In this document: one piece after another, positions 40,901 to 51,493 of the stretch
Position numbering within the stretch: position 1 is the first letter of the stretch
Layout of the letters: the number at the start of each line of letters is the position of its first letter
Source of the DNA: Sulfurovum sp.
Lineage (GTDB): Bacteria; Campylobacterota; Campylobacteria; Campylobacterales; Sulfurovaceae
DNA: 62,664 nt
Reading direction: 5' to 3'
Assembly: GCA_020721775.1 (NCBI GenBank)
Contig: DYLZ01000002.1
Coordinates: 1 to 62,664, forward strand
The notes under the pieces: generated by a model
Database searches by the model: none
Told to the model about the DNA's origin: nothing
What the model saw: the letters and a program-made list of their open reading frames with translations, nothing else
Translations under genes and position numbers: made by a program

Positions 40901-41788
40901 ATGAAAGATCAAAAAGCAGGCTTCATAGCAGTAGTTGGAAGGCCTAATGCCGGGAAAAGTTCCATTTTAAACCTGCTTGTAGGCGAGAGAGTGGCAATGG
41001 TGTCAAAAAAAGCGCAAGCTACTAGAAAAAGAATGCAAATAATTGTTATGCACAACAACTCACAATTGATATTTGTAGATACACCCGGTATTCACAAAAA
41101 AGAGAAATTATTAAATAAATTTATGCTGGAAGAAGCGCTAAAGGCGATCGGTGATTGTGACTTGATACTGTTTGTTGCGCCGGCAAGCGACAAAACGGAT
41201 GAATATGAGAAATTTTTGCAGTTAAGCGAAAGAAAAAAAACTAAACATATAATAGTTTTAAATAAAATTGATCAAGTTCCTCAAGCCAAGCTGCTGCAAA
41301 AACTTGGGGAATATCAAAAATTTCAAGAACATTTCGAAGCTATTATCCCATTTTCCGTAAATAAAAATGTGGGCAAAAAGGAACTTTTAGATATTGTTTC
41401 AAAATATATGCCTGAGCACCCTTGGCTTTATGATGATGAGATCCTAACAACGGAACATATTCGTTCTATTTATAAAGAATTTATAAGAGAATCTATTTTT
41501 GAAAATATGAGCGATGAAATACCTTATGAGAGCGATGTGATAATAGACAAAATAGACGAAGATATATATATGGACAGGGTTTTGGCGACTATAATCGTAG
41601 AAAAAGAGATACAAAAAAAGATTATCGTAGGCAAAAGCGGAGAAAGCATAAAAAGAATCGGCATGCTTGCTAGAAAAAATATTGAAAGCTTTTCCGGTAA
41701 AAAAATATATCTTGAGCTCCATGTCAGCGTAAAAAGCGGGTGGAGTAAAAATAAATCTGAATTAGAAAATTTTGGTTATATATTTTAA
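40901..41788 (+). CDS. era: GTPase Era
   Basis: VGRPNAGKSSILNLLVGERVAMVSKKAQATRKR; KH domain GKSGESIKRIGMLARKNIE. Confidence 0.95.
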   Translation: MKDQKAGFIAVVGRPNAGKSSILNLLVGERVAMVSKKAQATRKRMQIIVMHNNSQLIFVDTPGIHKKEKLLNKFMLEEALKAIGDCDLILFVAPASDKTDEYEKFLQLSERKKTKHIIVLNKIDQVPQAKLLQKLGEYQKFQEHFEAIIPFSVNKNVGKKELLDIVSKYMPEHPWLYDDEILTTEHIRSIYKEFIRESIFENMSDEIPYESDVIIDKIDEDIYMDRVLATIIVEKEIQKKIIVGKSGESIKRIGMLARKNIESFSGKKIYLELHVSVKSGWSKNKSELENFGYIF

Positions 41789-41846
41789 TATTAAGATTTA
41801 TTTAAATATTTACATTATAGAATTAGGGTAATCTTTATTTAGAAAG

Positions 41847-43388
41847 GTGTCTATGTTTAAAAAGTTGCAAGTCACTAAATCGCCTTTTAGCAGCATAGTT
41901 ACGATCGATCCGTATGAAAATAACTACTCTATCGTAAAAAACAACTCTGTAGATTTTATTGCCAAGCCATCATATTCAAAAGATCAATTCGTCTCTTCTT
42001 TTATAGCAAATAAAGATCTATTAATCTCTTCAATTAGTATGAGCCGTAGAATTCCGGATGAAGATATGGCCAGCGCTATTGAAATTAAAATGCAAGAAGA
42101 GCTCGGTATAAGTGAAGAGGAGAATGAATACCTCATAAGCTATATAGAATCGGAAAGTGCAACCGATGAGCGGGTTTTTCATGTATTTGCAACCAAATCT
42201 GAAGAAAATTTTACACTTTTTGAAAATCATAAAAAAAATCTAAAATATATAGATCTGGTTACCCCTGCTCCATTATTGTGTAGAACTCTTTATAAGAACA
42301 ATCTACTCCAAACGAATGAAGTTCATATTTTTATATATTTAATGCATAAAGATGCTTTTATCGCTATATACAAAGACGGAAATTTTGTTTATAGTAAAGG
42401 TCTTGACTATTCCATAGATAAGTTGCACGATAAATACTGTGAAACAGTTGGAAGCCATATAGATAAAGAATCTTTTTTAGAATTGTTGCTAAAAGATAAC
42501 CTATATGGGATAAATACAAATATATCACAATCTCTTGCTAAAATATTCGGTAATTTCTTTTTATCGATCAACGATGTAATTGTATATTCAAAAAGAGCGT
42601 TTAAGATCGAAACCATTGATGATATATTTATAGGTACCGATATTGGTGATATTCCATTGTGTCATAAATATATATTAAATTACATAGGCAACAGTTCAAA
42701 AAATTGGGACTTTGATCTCGGTTTTGATAAAAGCAAGCACAATAAAGTAACTCAACTTGAGTTAATGCTTGCAAAAACATCTATTGACTACATCAACGAT
42801 ACAAATTCAGCTGTCAACCTGACGCAATTTCAAAGACCCCCTGCTTTTGCAAAAAGGTCGGGCGGTAAATTTTTGATAGCAGCCGGCGCTGCTACGGTTA
42901 TCGGTTTATCTTTGCCGCTTTACTATTTGGCATATTCATATATAAACGATATACAATCATATACGAACAGTAAAAGATCAGAAGAACTTGCGCCTGAAGT
43001 TGCAAAATACAAATCTATAATTTCTGAAAAAGAAAATGAGTTAAAAATACTCGGCATTGAAGAAAAAACAAAAAAAGAAGCATATGATTCAAAAGCTCAA
43101 ACGCTTGATAGCATCTATAATAAAAAAGTAAACTATATAATGAAATCAAAGATATTTTACGAATTATCCAATGATTTAAAAAAATTTGGTGTTACTATAC
43201 AAAAATTTCAAAATCATGACAATAATTTTTCTATCGGACTAATTGGAGATAACGATAAAAAAATTACAGAATTTATCAAGTTTATCTCTGAAAAATATGA
43301 AAATATCAAAAATATCAATATGCAACTATTGGAAAAAGATCAAAATAGCTCATTTTACGAAGGTGAGCTAAGAATGGAGCTAAAATGA
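41847..43388 (+). CDS. PilM/PilN-like fusion component of a T2SS/T4P-type locus
   Basis: Position at start of the locus; actin-like N-terminus, then TM and coiled-coil region. Confidence 0.5.
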   Translation: MSMFKKLQVTKSPFSSIVTIDPYENNYSIVKNNSVDFIAKPSYSKDQFVSSFIANKDLLISSISMSRRIPDEDMASAIEIKMQEELGISEEENEYLISYIESESATDERVFHVFATKSEENFTLFENHKKNLKYIDLVTPAPLLCRTLYKNNLLQTNEVHIFIYLMHKDAFIAIYKDGNFVYSKGLDYSIDKLHDKYCETVGSHIDKESFLELLLKDNLYGINTNISQSLAKIFGNFFLSINDVIVYSKRAFKIETIDDIFIGTDIGDIPLCHKYILNYIGNSSKNWDFDLGFDKSKHNKVTQLELMLAKTSIDYINDTNSAVNLTQFQRPPAFAKRSGGKFLIAAGAATVIGLSLPLYYLAYSYINDIQSYTNSKRSEELAPEVAKYKSIISEKENELKILGIEEKTKKEAYDSKAQTLDSIYNKKVNYIMKSKIFYELSNDLKKFGVTIQKFQNHDNNFSIGLIGDNDKKITEFIKFISEKYENIKNINMQLLEKDQNSSFYEGELRMELK

Positions 43389-44044
43389 TTTTTTTAGAAA
43401 ACATACTTGAAAAACTGGATATCTATCTAAATGCAAAACAGGAAAATGAAAAAAATATCATGATATATGGGGTGGGGGTGCTTATAGCTGTTCTTGCATA
43501 CTATATACTTTTACCTTTGGCAGAAGATAGATATAATTTTACAGCAGAAGAAAAAGAAAAAATACAGAAAGTTTTAGATGAACAAGAAGCGTATATGTCG
43601 TCAATTACCGTTCATGGTGACAAAGATTACAAAGTAAAAGAGCTCTCAAACGAAATTGAACAAAAAAAGCATGCAATTGCAGATATGGAAAATAAAACTG
43701 CATTGATCAACAATAGTATGCATAAACTTGAGGATATGATATTTGACAAAAAAAGTTGGTCAACATTCCTAGATTCCATAACAACAACAGCATCTAAAAA
43801 TAATGTCAATATTTTAAAATTGGATAATAATTTTACAGAATCAAACAAAACTACTTTTGGACATGTGCTAGAGATAAAAATCAAATGTCAAGGCGAATAT
43901 AAGGACATCTTAAAATTCATGAATGACATAGAACAAAATAGATTGGTAACAGATATTTACGGCAGCCAGCTAAAAGTCAACAAACAAAAATCTGCGATTT
44001 TAGCAGATCTCAACATCTCAGTATGGGGGATAAGTAATAGATGA
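43385..44044 (+). CDS. PilO-like inner-membrane component
   Basis: N-terminal TM, coiled coil, C-terminal ferredoxin-like region; locus position. Confidence 0.5.
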   Translation: MIFLENILEKLDIYLNAKQENEKNIMIYGVGVLIAVLAYYILLPLAEDRYNFTAEEKEKIQKVLDEQEAYMSSITVHGDKDYKVKELSNEIEQKKHAIADMENKTALINNSMHKLEDMIFDKKSWSTFLDSITTTASKNNVNILKLDNNFTESNKTTFGHVLEIKIKCQGEYKDILKFMNDIEQNRLVTDIYGSQLKVNKQKSAILADLNISVWGISNR

Positions 44045-44454
44045 AATATACAATATTTTTATCAATTGTCCTTACGGGCACATTGTTATCAGCTACGCTT
44101 AGCATAAAAGACATAGACCAAAAAGTAGCGCAAATTAGAGCGCCGAGAGGCGGTCTAAACAGTTCTATATTTAATGTTGTTGCCGACCCTTTTGTTTACT
44201 ATGATAGAAATAAAACAACCGGGGCAATAATAATGCCAAAAGAAACCGATGAAGATTCCAATGCAACAAAGCTAAGTGCGATCATGAACGGCAAAGCATT
44301 TATTGGCGGCAGCTGGAAAAAAGTCGGGGATACTGCGGGTAGTTATACGATAACAAAAATAGGTCAGAGCAGCGTTTTTTTAAACAATGGCAAAAAAACA
44401 AAAAAAATTCATTTAAACCGCGGTTCAAATGAAAAAAAATTGATTAAATTTTAA
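44041..44454 (+). CDS. Small secreted component preceding the secretin (CtsR/PilP position)
   Basis: Signal peptide, AFIGGSWKKVGDTAGSYTITKIGQSSVFLNNGKKTKKIHL. Confidence 0.5.
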   Translation: MKYTIFLSIVLTGTLLSATLSIKDIDQKVAQIRAPRGGLNSSIFNVVADPFVYYDRNKTTGAIIMPKETDEDSNATKLSAIMNGKAFIGGSWKKVGDTAGSYTITKIGQSSVFLNNGKKTKKIHLNRGSNEKKLIKF

Positions 44455-44459
44455 GGAAG

Positions 44460-46070
44460 GTGGCAATCATGAAATTCATTAGTATTGGTAAAAAAATCTC
44501 AAAGGGTCTTATTATTTTTGCACTAATAAATAGTTTGGCAAATGCCGGACAATGCGATACAAGACTTTTTAGCGTAACAGCAGATAGCAGTTTAACAATT
44601 GGTGATATGATTGATAACCTAGCAGATACTTGTGGACTCAGCGTCATCGTAAAAGATGAAGCTGCTAAAATGAGAATGAACAAAAAACTTTATTATGTAA
44701 AACTTAAAAATGCCACAATGAGAACATTTTTAAATACTGTTTTAAAAGACAATGATCTGCACTACTCTATTGAGGGCAATAAGCTGACGATCTCATACCT
44801 TATAACAAAAACTTTTAGAGTTCATTATATATCAGGTAATCGTGTTGGAAAAAGTAATGCCGGAGTTACTATCATAGCAGGAGGAAACGGCACAGGAACA
44901 TCGACTTCAGGCTCAAGCTCAAGCCAAAGTACAACCACAACTATGGGGGGCGGTTCAGAATCTCACACCGGTATAAGCATTGAAAGCAATGATGAGTTTT
45001 TATTTTGGAAAAATATCGGACTAGAAATACAAAGGATTTTGGTAAGTGCCGGTGACGGAAGTATACATTTTGCAAAAACCTCTGATAAATCATGGGTGGG
45101 ACCTGACGGTCAAGTATGGGAATACAATCCTGTAGCTCCAATAGTCAATGCAGAAGCCGGAATGATAACAGTAACAGGCACTCCTGCTCAGATAGACAGA
45201 GTTGCAAAGTATATAGATACACTGACAAATCAACTTAACAAACAGGTTTTAATAGATGTACGCATAATGTCAGTTAAGTTTGATGACAGTAAAACAACAG
45301 GTATTGACTGGTCGCAAATATACAGCTTACAAAATTTAGCTGTCAATACCACCCTAGAAGCGGCCAGAAATATATATCCAACCAAAGTTGAAAATAATAT
45401 AATTACGGAATGGGCTCGCGATGAAGCCTCAAATCCGGCCGGAGCATCTGTATTTGCTACGGGAAATGTAAATGTGGCTGATATCGTAAAATTTCTAGGA
45501 ACACAAGGAGATGTTAGAAGTATCTCAAGTCCTAGAGTAATGACGCTAAATAACCAGCCGGCATTGATAAGTGTAGGTAAAGAGCTTTTTTACAAAATAA
45601 CAGCTGCCAGCACGACAGCCAGCGGCGGCGGCTCTACATCGGCTCAAGGAGAAGAGATCAACTCTGTATTTGCAGGTATTTTGCTTGATATCACGCCGGA
45701 AATAGACGATAACGGCATGATAACACTTAAAATAAATCCATCAATTTCGGACACTATAAATACAACATCATCTACCGATGGAAAAAGAACCATGCCGCCT
45801 GATCTAGTAAGAAGACAATTGGCTTCTGTTATAAAAGTTAAAAACGGTGAGCACGCTATTTTGGGCGGACTAATTTCATCCAAAGAAGGCGTAGAATCAA
45901 ACAAAGTTCCGATACTTGGTGATATTCCAATTCTTAACTATGCATTCAAGAGGGAAAAAAATATAAAAACTACTGAAGAATTGGTGCTTATAATAACTCC
46001 TCATATTGTTGAAACACCAAAAGATACTCTTATGAAAGATTTGGGATACAGCAAGCTTAATGAAAAGTAG
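44460..46070 (+). CDS. Secretin (PulD/MshL/CtsD-like)
   Basis: NQPALISVGKELFYK; KVKNGEHAILGGLISSKEGVESNKVPILGDIPILNYAFKRE. Confidence 0.9.
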   Translation: MAIMKFISIGKKISKGLIIFALINSLANAGQCDTRLFSVTADSSLTIGDMIDNLADTCGLSVIVKDEAAKMRMNKKLYYVKLKNATMRTFLNTVLKDNDLHYSIEGNKLTISYLITKTFRVHYISGNRVGKSNAGVTIIAGGNGTGTSTSGSSSSQSTTTTMGGGSESHTGISIESNDEFLFWKNIGLEIQRILVSAGDGSIHFAKTSDKSWVGPDGQVWEYNPVAPIVNAEAGMITVTGTPAQIDRVAKYIDTLTNQLNKQVLIDVRIMSVKFDDSKTTGIDWSQIYSLQNLAVNTTLEAARNIYPTKVENNIITEWARDEASNPAGASVFATGNVNVADIVKFLGTQGDVRSISSPRVMTLNNQPALISVGKELFYKITAASTTASGGGSTSAQGEEINSVFAGILLDITPEIDDNGMITLKINPSISDTINTTSSTDGKRTMPPDLVRRQLASVIKVKNGEHAILGGLISSKEGVESNKVPILGDIPILNYAFKREKNIKTTEELVLIITPHIVETPKDTLMKDLGYSKLNEK

Positions 46071-46875
46071 ATTTAAAATAGCAAAAAATGCTTTTTTAGA
46101 TAATATAATCATTAAGGACTATATAGAACTAGAGTCATCTATGATTGCCTTTAGGCAATTAGCAGATGCAATCGAAAAGCCATTTAAAATGATTATTTTA
46201 TATGGCAAACCTGGAACCGGAAAATCAATCTTATTAAAAAATCTTTTTGAGAAAAAAAAATACCAGAAAGAACTTTTTTATCTAGATACGCCATCGAATA
46301 ATGAAAAGGAATTTTTAGGACAGATTTTTTATGCTTTTACAGGCGAATATGTACCCGATGGGAATGAAGTTAATTTTCTAGGTTTGATAAAATATGCAAA
46401 AAGTATTTTAAACAAAAAAGAGTTTGTTTTTTTGTTGGATGAAGCGCAAATGTATGGAATTGATATTTTAGAAAAAATAAGACTGCTCTCAGATACCGGA
46501 TCTATTAAATTTATAATGGCTCTCCATCAAAATAACAAAGAAGAGCTTTTGGCTCATAGTCATTTTAGCTCGCGTATATGGGAGATGATAGAATTAAAAA
46601 ATGTCAATATTAAAGAACTCTCAACATATATCAATAAAAAACTATTGAAAAAAAATCTATTTGATATTTCAAATTATTTTAAAGAAAAAGATTTTCAATT
46701 AATTTTTAAATTCACTAACGGAAACTTTAGAGAATGCAATAAGTTAATGTATACGATTTTTGAGATATGTGAATTTTACGAAGAAAAAGAACCAAAAAAA
46801 ATTGCAAATATAAACAAAGGTTTTTCTCCTCTTGTCGAGATAGCCGCACTTAAACTCGGATATATAAATGCATAA
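46060..46875 (+). CDS. ExeA/MshM-like AAA ATPase (CtsP-like)
   Basis: LYGKPGTGKSILLKNLF; FLLDEAQMY. Confidence 0.8.
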   Translation: MKSRFKIAKNAFLDNIIIKDYIELESSMIAFRQLADAIEKPFKMIILYGKPGTGKSILLKNLFEKKKYQKELFYLDTPSNNEKEFLGQIFYAFTGEYVPDGNEVNFLGLIKYAKSILNKKEFVFLLDEAQMYGIDILEKIRLLSDTGSIKFIMALHQNNKEELLAHSHFSSRIWEMIELKNVNIKELSTYINKKLLKKNLFDISNYFKEKDFQLIFKFTNGNFRECNKLMYTIFEICEFYEEKEPKKIANINKGFSPLVEIAALKLGYINA

Positions 46876-47617
46876 CATTAATATATTGGAACAAAGACTA
46901 TTAAAATATAAAATAAAAAAATATGCGGTATTAGCGCTGCTATTGATTGGTTTTATGGGATTTTTGTTTTTTATTATTCTGCTAATAAATAATTCGCTAA
47001 AAAATTCCAACATACCGCAAAGCAAAAAAAAAATAAAACTTTATATAAATGCAAATTTAAATATACTTGAACCAACTCTTACAAACAGTAAATCAAAAAA
47101 ACATATACAAATTATTACGGCTAATACAAAAAAACAAAGTGAACAAATTATAAAACAGATCAATAATATTCATCCTAAAGATCAAAAAATTACAAGCGGG
47201 CGTATCTTGGGCACTCAAGAGATGAAAAATCGATCTGCATTTGACTCAAATACAAATAACAACGAAAATTATGCTGCCCCAAAAAGAAAGACAAAAGTAA
47301 GCCTGGGAGGAGAGTCTAATGTGGCTACTCTTATCGATATTATGAAAAGATTTAATGAATATCATGATCCAAACGACTCTTTATTTTTAGCTATTAGCTA
47401 TTATGAAAAAAAAGAGTATAATAAAGCACTGTTTTGGGCAATAGAAACCAATAAGATAACAGAAGAAATTGAAGACAGTTGGATTATAATGGCAAAGTCT
47501 AAATATTATCTTGGCGACAAAAATGAAGCTCTTAGGATTTTGAGAGCTTATGCTTCTAAAACAGGCTCAAAAGAAGCATTGAACATAATAGATCAATTTG
47601 AAAATGAGAATAAGTAA
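46868..47617 (+). CDS. TM + TPR protein (MshN/CtsX position)
   Basis: N-terminal TM; TPR-like ALFWAIETNKITEEIEDSWIIMAKSKYYLGDKNEALRIL. Confidence 0.55.
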   Translation: MHNINILEQRLLKYKIKKYAVLALLLIGFMGFLFFIILLINNSLKNSNIPQSKKKIKLYINANLNILEPTLTNSKSKKHIQIITANTKKQSEQIIKQINNIHPKDQKITSGRILGTQEMKNRSAFDSNTNNNENYAAPKRKTKVSLGGESNVATLIDIMKRFNEYHDPNDSLFLAISYYEKKEYNKALFWAIETNKITEEIEDSWIIMAKSKYYLGDKNEALRILRAYASKTGSKEALNIIDQFENENK

Positions 47618-47645
47618 TGTCAAATTATAGCGGGGGTTTTTAAAA

Positions 47646-49382
47646 ATGGTAAAAGTTATTCAAATGATGATAAATGAAAATATCGTTACAAAATCTGATA
47701 TTGAAAAACTTGTACGAATGAGACCCCCAAAAAAAATCACATTTGGAAATTTAATAGCAGAGGGTTTTTTAAAGAAAGATGTTCTAGAAAATTTTTTAGT
47801 TAAAAAAATAAGACAAGGTGAGATAGCGCTAGAGCAGCTTGATCATATGGATGGTTTTAATATAAATGATCTGTTACAAAGATTGGCCAAAGAGTTGGGT
47901 ATCAAATATATAGATCTGGAAAATTTTGAGATAGATATGAAACTATTTTTAAAATTTTCATTTTCTCATCTTCTAAGGTATAGCGCTATTCCGATTGAAG
48001 AAACAGATTTAAATATTACCATAGCTTTTGCCGATCCGTTTGATCTCGAGGCAAAAGAGGCACTGCAAAGACTTGTTCCAAAAAAACCGATCGTTATTGC
48101 ATTTGCTCAACCAAAATTAATTGCTCAAAATCTTCAAAGACTTGAAACAAGTGAAAGTATTAAAAATATAATAAGCGAAATAAGAAAAGACTTAACCCAA
48201 AAAGGTAATGATTTTGACAATGAAGAAGACTCTGCTATAGTTAAGCTTATTGATATAATTTTCAAAGCATCTATTTATGCGGGAGCAAGTGATATACATA
48301 TTGAAGCGCTTGAAAAAAGCTGTATAGTTAGGATCAGGGTTGATGGGCTGCTTAGAGAACTTTACAGTTTTGACAAAGATATCTTTGCCCCGCTTGATTC
48401 AAGAATAAAACTAATGTCAAATCTGGATATTGCAGAAAAGAGAAAACCTCAGGACGGCAGGATCACAAAAAGTGTAAACAACAAAGAATATGATTTCAGG
48501 GTATCTACTCTTCCGACTCTCCTTGGAGAATCTATCGTTCTAAGGATACTCGATAAATCAAAAGTTATGATAAAACTTGAAGATAGCGGAATGAATAAAG
48601 TGTCATTTGAAAAATTTTCACAAGCCATCAAGGTTCCATATGGGATAGTGCTCGTTACAGGACCGACCGGAAGCGGAAAAACAACTACGCTATATGGCGC
48701 CATAAATGCCATTAGAGATGTTAGAGATAAAATAATAACTGTTGAGGATCCGGTTGAATACCAATTAAACGGTATTCAGCAAGTTCAAGTAAATCCCAAT
48801 GCCAATCTTACTTTTGCAAGTGCGCTTAGATCTATCCTGAGGCAGGATCCGGACAAAATAATGATCGGTGAGATAAGAGATCAAGAGACACTTAGAATTG
48901 CCATACAAGCAGCACTTACGGGTCACTTGGTTCTCTCAACACTGCATACCAATGATGCAATAAGCGCGGTAACTAGAATTTTGGATATGGGGATCGAAAG
49001 TTATCTCGTAAGCGGAGCTTTAATCGCCATAGAAGCGCAAAGACTTGTTAGAAAAATATGCGTACACTGCAAAACAAAAGTTGAATTGCCGGAAAAACTT
49101 TTACAAGATATCGCAGAATACATTCCTGAAAATCCGATTTTTTACAAAGGTGCCGGATGCAAAGAATGTAACCATAGCGGATATGCCGGCAGAGAAATGA
49201 TATCTGAAGTTTTGGTTGTTACAGAAAAACTTTCCCGTATGATCGCTTCGAATGCATCCAAAGAAGAGATAACCAAACAAGCCATAAAAGATGGTTTTAT
49301 GAATATGTTTGAAGATGGTATCAAAAAAGCTCTGGAAGGCAAAACAACAGTTGAAGAAATATATAGAGTAGCGAGGTTATAA
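47646..49382 (+). CDS. GspE/PilB-type assembly ATPase (CtsE-like)
   Basis: GPTGSGKTTTLYGAI, VEDPVEYQLNGIQQVQVN, LRSILRQDPDKIMIGEIRD, CNHSGYAGR. Confidence 0.94.
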   Translation: MVKVIQMMINENIVTKSDIEKLVRMRPPKKITFGNLIAEGFLKKDVLENFLVKKIRQGEIALEQLDHMDGFNINDLLQRLAKELGIKYIDLENFEIDMKLFLKFSFSHLLRYSAIPIEETDLNITIAFADPFDLEAKEALQRLVPKKPIVIAFAQPKLIAQNLQRLETSESIKNIISEIRKDLTQKGNDFDNEEDSAIVKLIDIIFKASIYAGASDIHIEALEKSCIVRIRVDGLLRELYSFDKDIFAPLDSRIKLMSNLDIAEKRKPQDGRITKSVNNKEYDFRVSTLPTLLGESIVLRILDKSKVMIKLEDSGMNKVSFEKFSQAIKVPYGIVLVTGPTGSGKTTTLYGAINAIRDVRDKIITVEDPVEYQLNGIQQVQVNPNANLTFASALRSILRQDPDKIMIGEIRDQETLRIAIQAALTGHLVLSTLHTNDAISAVTRILDMGIESYLVSGALIAIEAQRLVRKICVHCKTKVELPEKLLQDIAEYIPENPIFYKGAGCKECNHSGYAGREMISEVLVVTEKLSRMIASNASKEEITKQAIKDGFMNMFEDGIKKALEGKTTVEEIYRVARL

Positions 49383-49383
49383 A

Positions 49384-50634
49384 ATGGGATATTTTAAGAT
49401 TTCTTTAATTCACAAGGGAAAAAGAGAAGCTCAAATACTTGAAGCTGAAAATAAAATTGATGCGAAAGAGAAAATAAAGCATAAATACAATTCTGCGATA
49501 ATCACGAAAATAGAAGCTACGGCAGCGCCGCTGGATGTACTGGCTAAAGATTTTTTTGCAGATCTGCAAAAACAATTCAAAAAGAGTATTAACATCAATG
49601 ACAAAATAGCAACAATAAGACAAATTGCTGTTATGACCGATGCCGGGCTTCCTATACACGATACGCTAGCCGATGTTGCAGTAAACACGCAAAACAAACA
49701 GCTAAGTGACATATACTATAATATAAGCAGCGATATTGATGCCGGAAAAAGCTTGTCTGATAGCATGGAAAGGTATAGAGATGAATTTGGACATATAACT
49801 CTTGCTATGGCAAAACTTGGAGAGAGAACCGGTAGCATTGCGGCATCTTTTACTAAACTCTCGAGCATACTAGAAAACATTAGAGACAATAACGCAAAAT
49901 TTAAAAAAGCTATCAGATACCCTTTAATAACGCTTGCCGCAATGGCAATTGCATTTACAATTCTTATTATGGTCGTTGTGCCTAAATTTAGAGATATATT
50001 TCAACAATTTAAAACCGAACTGCCGCTTCCGACAAAAATACTTTTAGGAATTGAATACGCATTCAGCAACTATGGTCTTATATTGTTGATAGGCCTAATT
50101 GGAGCGATATACGGCATCTTGTATTATTATAAAAACAATAAAGATTTTAAATTTAAAGTTGATACAATACTGATAAATAAAAGATTTTACCTTATTAATA
50201 AGGTTGTATTTTTATCTACAATGCATAGATATACTCTTGTTTTGGGCGAACTGATAAAATCAGGCATACCTGTTTCTGATGCGCTAGATACAGCTGTCGG
50301 AATGGTTGATAATCTTGCGATCAGACAAAAGCTTGAAGGTGTAAATGCAAACATAGGAAGAGGTTTTAGCTTGTCTGAATCATTTGAGCAAACAGGGTTA
50401 TTCGAAAATATGCTGCTTCAAATGATAAGAGCCGGGGAAGCCAGTGGACAGCTTGATAATATGCTTGAAAAAGTTACACAGTATTATGATATGCAATTTC
50501 AAAGCATCATTGACAACTTAAGCTCATACATAGAGCCTATCATGATGTTTTTTATTGCCGGTCTTGTTCTTCTTATGGCGCTTGGTATATTTATGCCTAT
50601 GTGGGATCTTGGCAAAGCTGCCCAAGGAGGCTGA
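49384..50634 (+). CDS. GspF/PilC-type inner-membrane protein (CtsF-like)
   Basis: IRQIAVMTDAGLPIHDTL; MIRAGEASGQLDNMLEKVTQYYD. Confidence 0.92.
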   Translation: MGYFKISLIHKGKREAQILEAENKIDAKEKIKHKYNSAIITKIEATAAPLDVLAKDFFADLQKQFKKSININDKIATIRQIAVMTDAGLPIHDTLADVAVNTQNKQLSDIYYNISSDIDAGKSLSDSMERYRDEFGHITLAMAKLGERTGSIAASFTKLSSILENIRDNNAKFKKAIRYPLITLAAMAIAFTILIMVVVPKFRDIFQQFKTELPLPTKILLGIEYAFSNYGLILLIGLIGAIYGILYYYKNNKDFKFKVDTILINKRFYLINKVVFLSTMHRYTLVLGELIKSGIPVSDALDTAVGMVDNLAIRQKLEGVNANIGRGFSLSESFEQTGLFENMLLQMIRAGEASGQLDNMLEKVTQYYDMQFQSIIDNLSSYIEPIMMFFIAGLVLLMALGIFMPMWDLGKAAQGG

Positions 50635-50661
50635 TGAGAATCTTTTCTCATCCTATCTATT

Positions 50662-50695
50662 TTTCATATACTATATGTATTTATAGTATATGAAA
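50662..50695. terminator. Bidirectional stem-loop between convergent genes
   Basis: TTTCATATACTATA-tgtatt-TATAGTATATGAAA, 14-bp perfect stem. Confidence 0.65.
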
Positions 50696-51400
50696 CTTTA
50701 ACGCTTTTTCCAGATCTTCTTGTGTGTCTATTCCAAAACTTTGTGTTTCGACTTCTATCATAGATATTTTATAATCATTATATAAAGCTCTAAGCTGTTC
50801 TAATTTTTCGATATGCTCTATTGGGGCGGCGCCCAGAGTGCAAAATCTTTCCAATCCGATCATACTAAAACCATATATCCCGATATGGCCTTTAAACTCA
50901 TCAAAGTGATGATCTCTAGGGTATGGTATTTTAGATCTTGAAAAATACAGAGCATTACCGTCCCTAGAAGTAACTACTTTTACCAAGTTTGGATCATCAG
51001 CTTCACTGGAATTTAATATTTTATAACAAGAATTCATCAAGATATTTTCATTTTTTAAATTACTTTTTGTTAGATCATAAACAGCTTTTACGACCTGTTC
51101 TTCTATAAAAGGCTCATCGGCTTGAACATTTATAACCACATCTTGACCTTTTAAACCGATTTTTTTTGCTGCTTCAAAAATTCTATCAGTGCCGCTTTGG
51201 TGCCCTGAACTTGTTAACACGGCCTTATAGCCAAAACTTTCGGCTATTTTTATAACTTCATCGCTATCAGTTGCTATTAAAACATCGTCTATATCCTCTA
51301 CTGATTTGGCTGTTCTAATAACCATCGGCATTCCGCCAATATCTGCCAATATTTTATTTGGGAATCTAGTTGAGCCAATCCTTGCTGGTATAATAATCAT
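50681..51400 (-). CDS. kdsB: 3-deoxy-manno-octulosonate cytidylyltransferase
   Basis: MIIIPARIGSTRFPNKILADIGGMPMVIRT; VQADEPFI. Confidence 0.95.
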   Translation of the reverse strand: MIIIPARIGSTRFPNKILADIGGMPMVIRTAKSVEDIDDVLIATDSDEVIKIAESFGYKAVLTSSGHQSGTDRIFEAAKKIGLKGQDVVINVQADEPFIEEQVVKAVYDLTKSNLKNENILMNSCYKILNSSEADDPNLVKVVTSRDGNALYFSRSKIPYPRDHHFDEFKGHIGIYGFSMIGLERFCTLGAAPIEHIEKLEQLRALYNDYKISMIEVETQSFGIDTQEDLEKALKFHIL

Positions 51401-51493
51401 TTAAAAACCTTTCAAACTTTTCTAAATTGTACCAAAAGCTGTAAAAAATTGATTTAATTTTATGATATAATGAAATTAAAAAGGCAATTTTTT

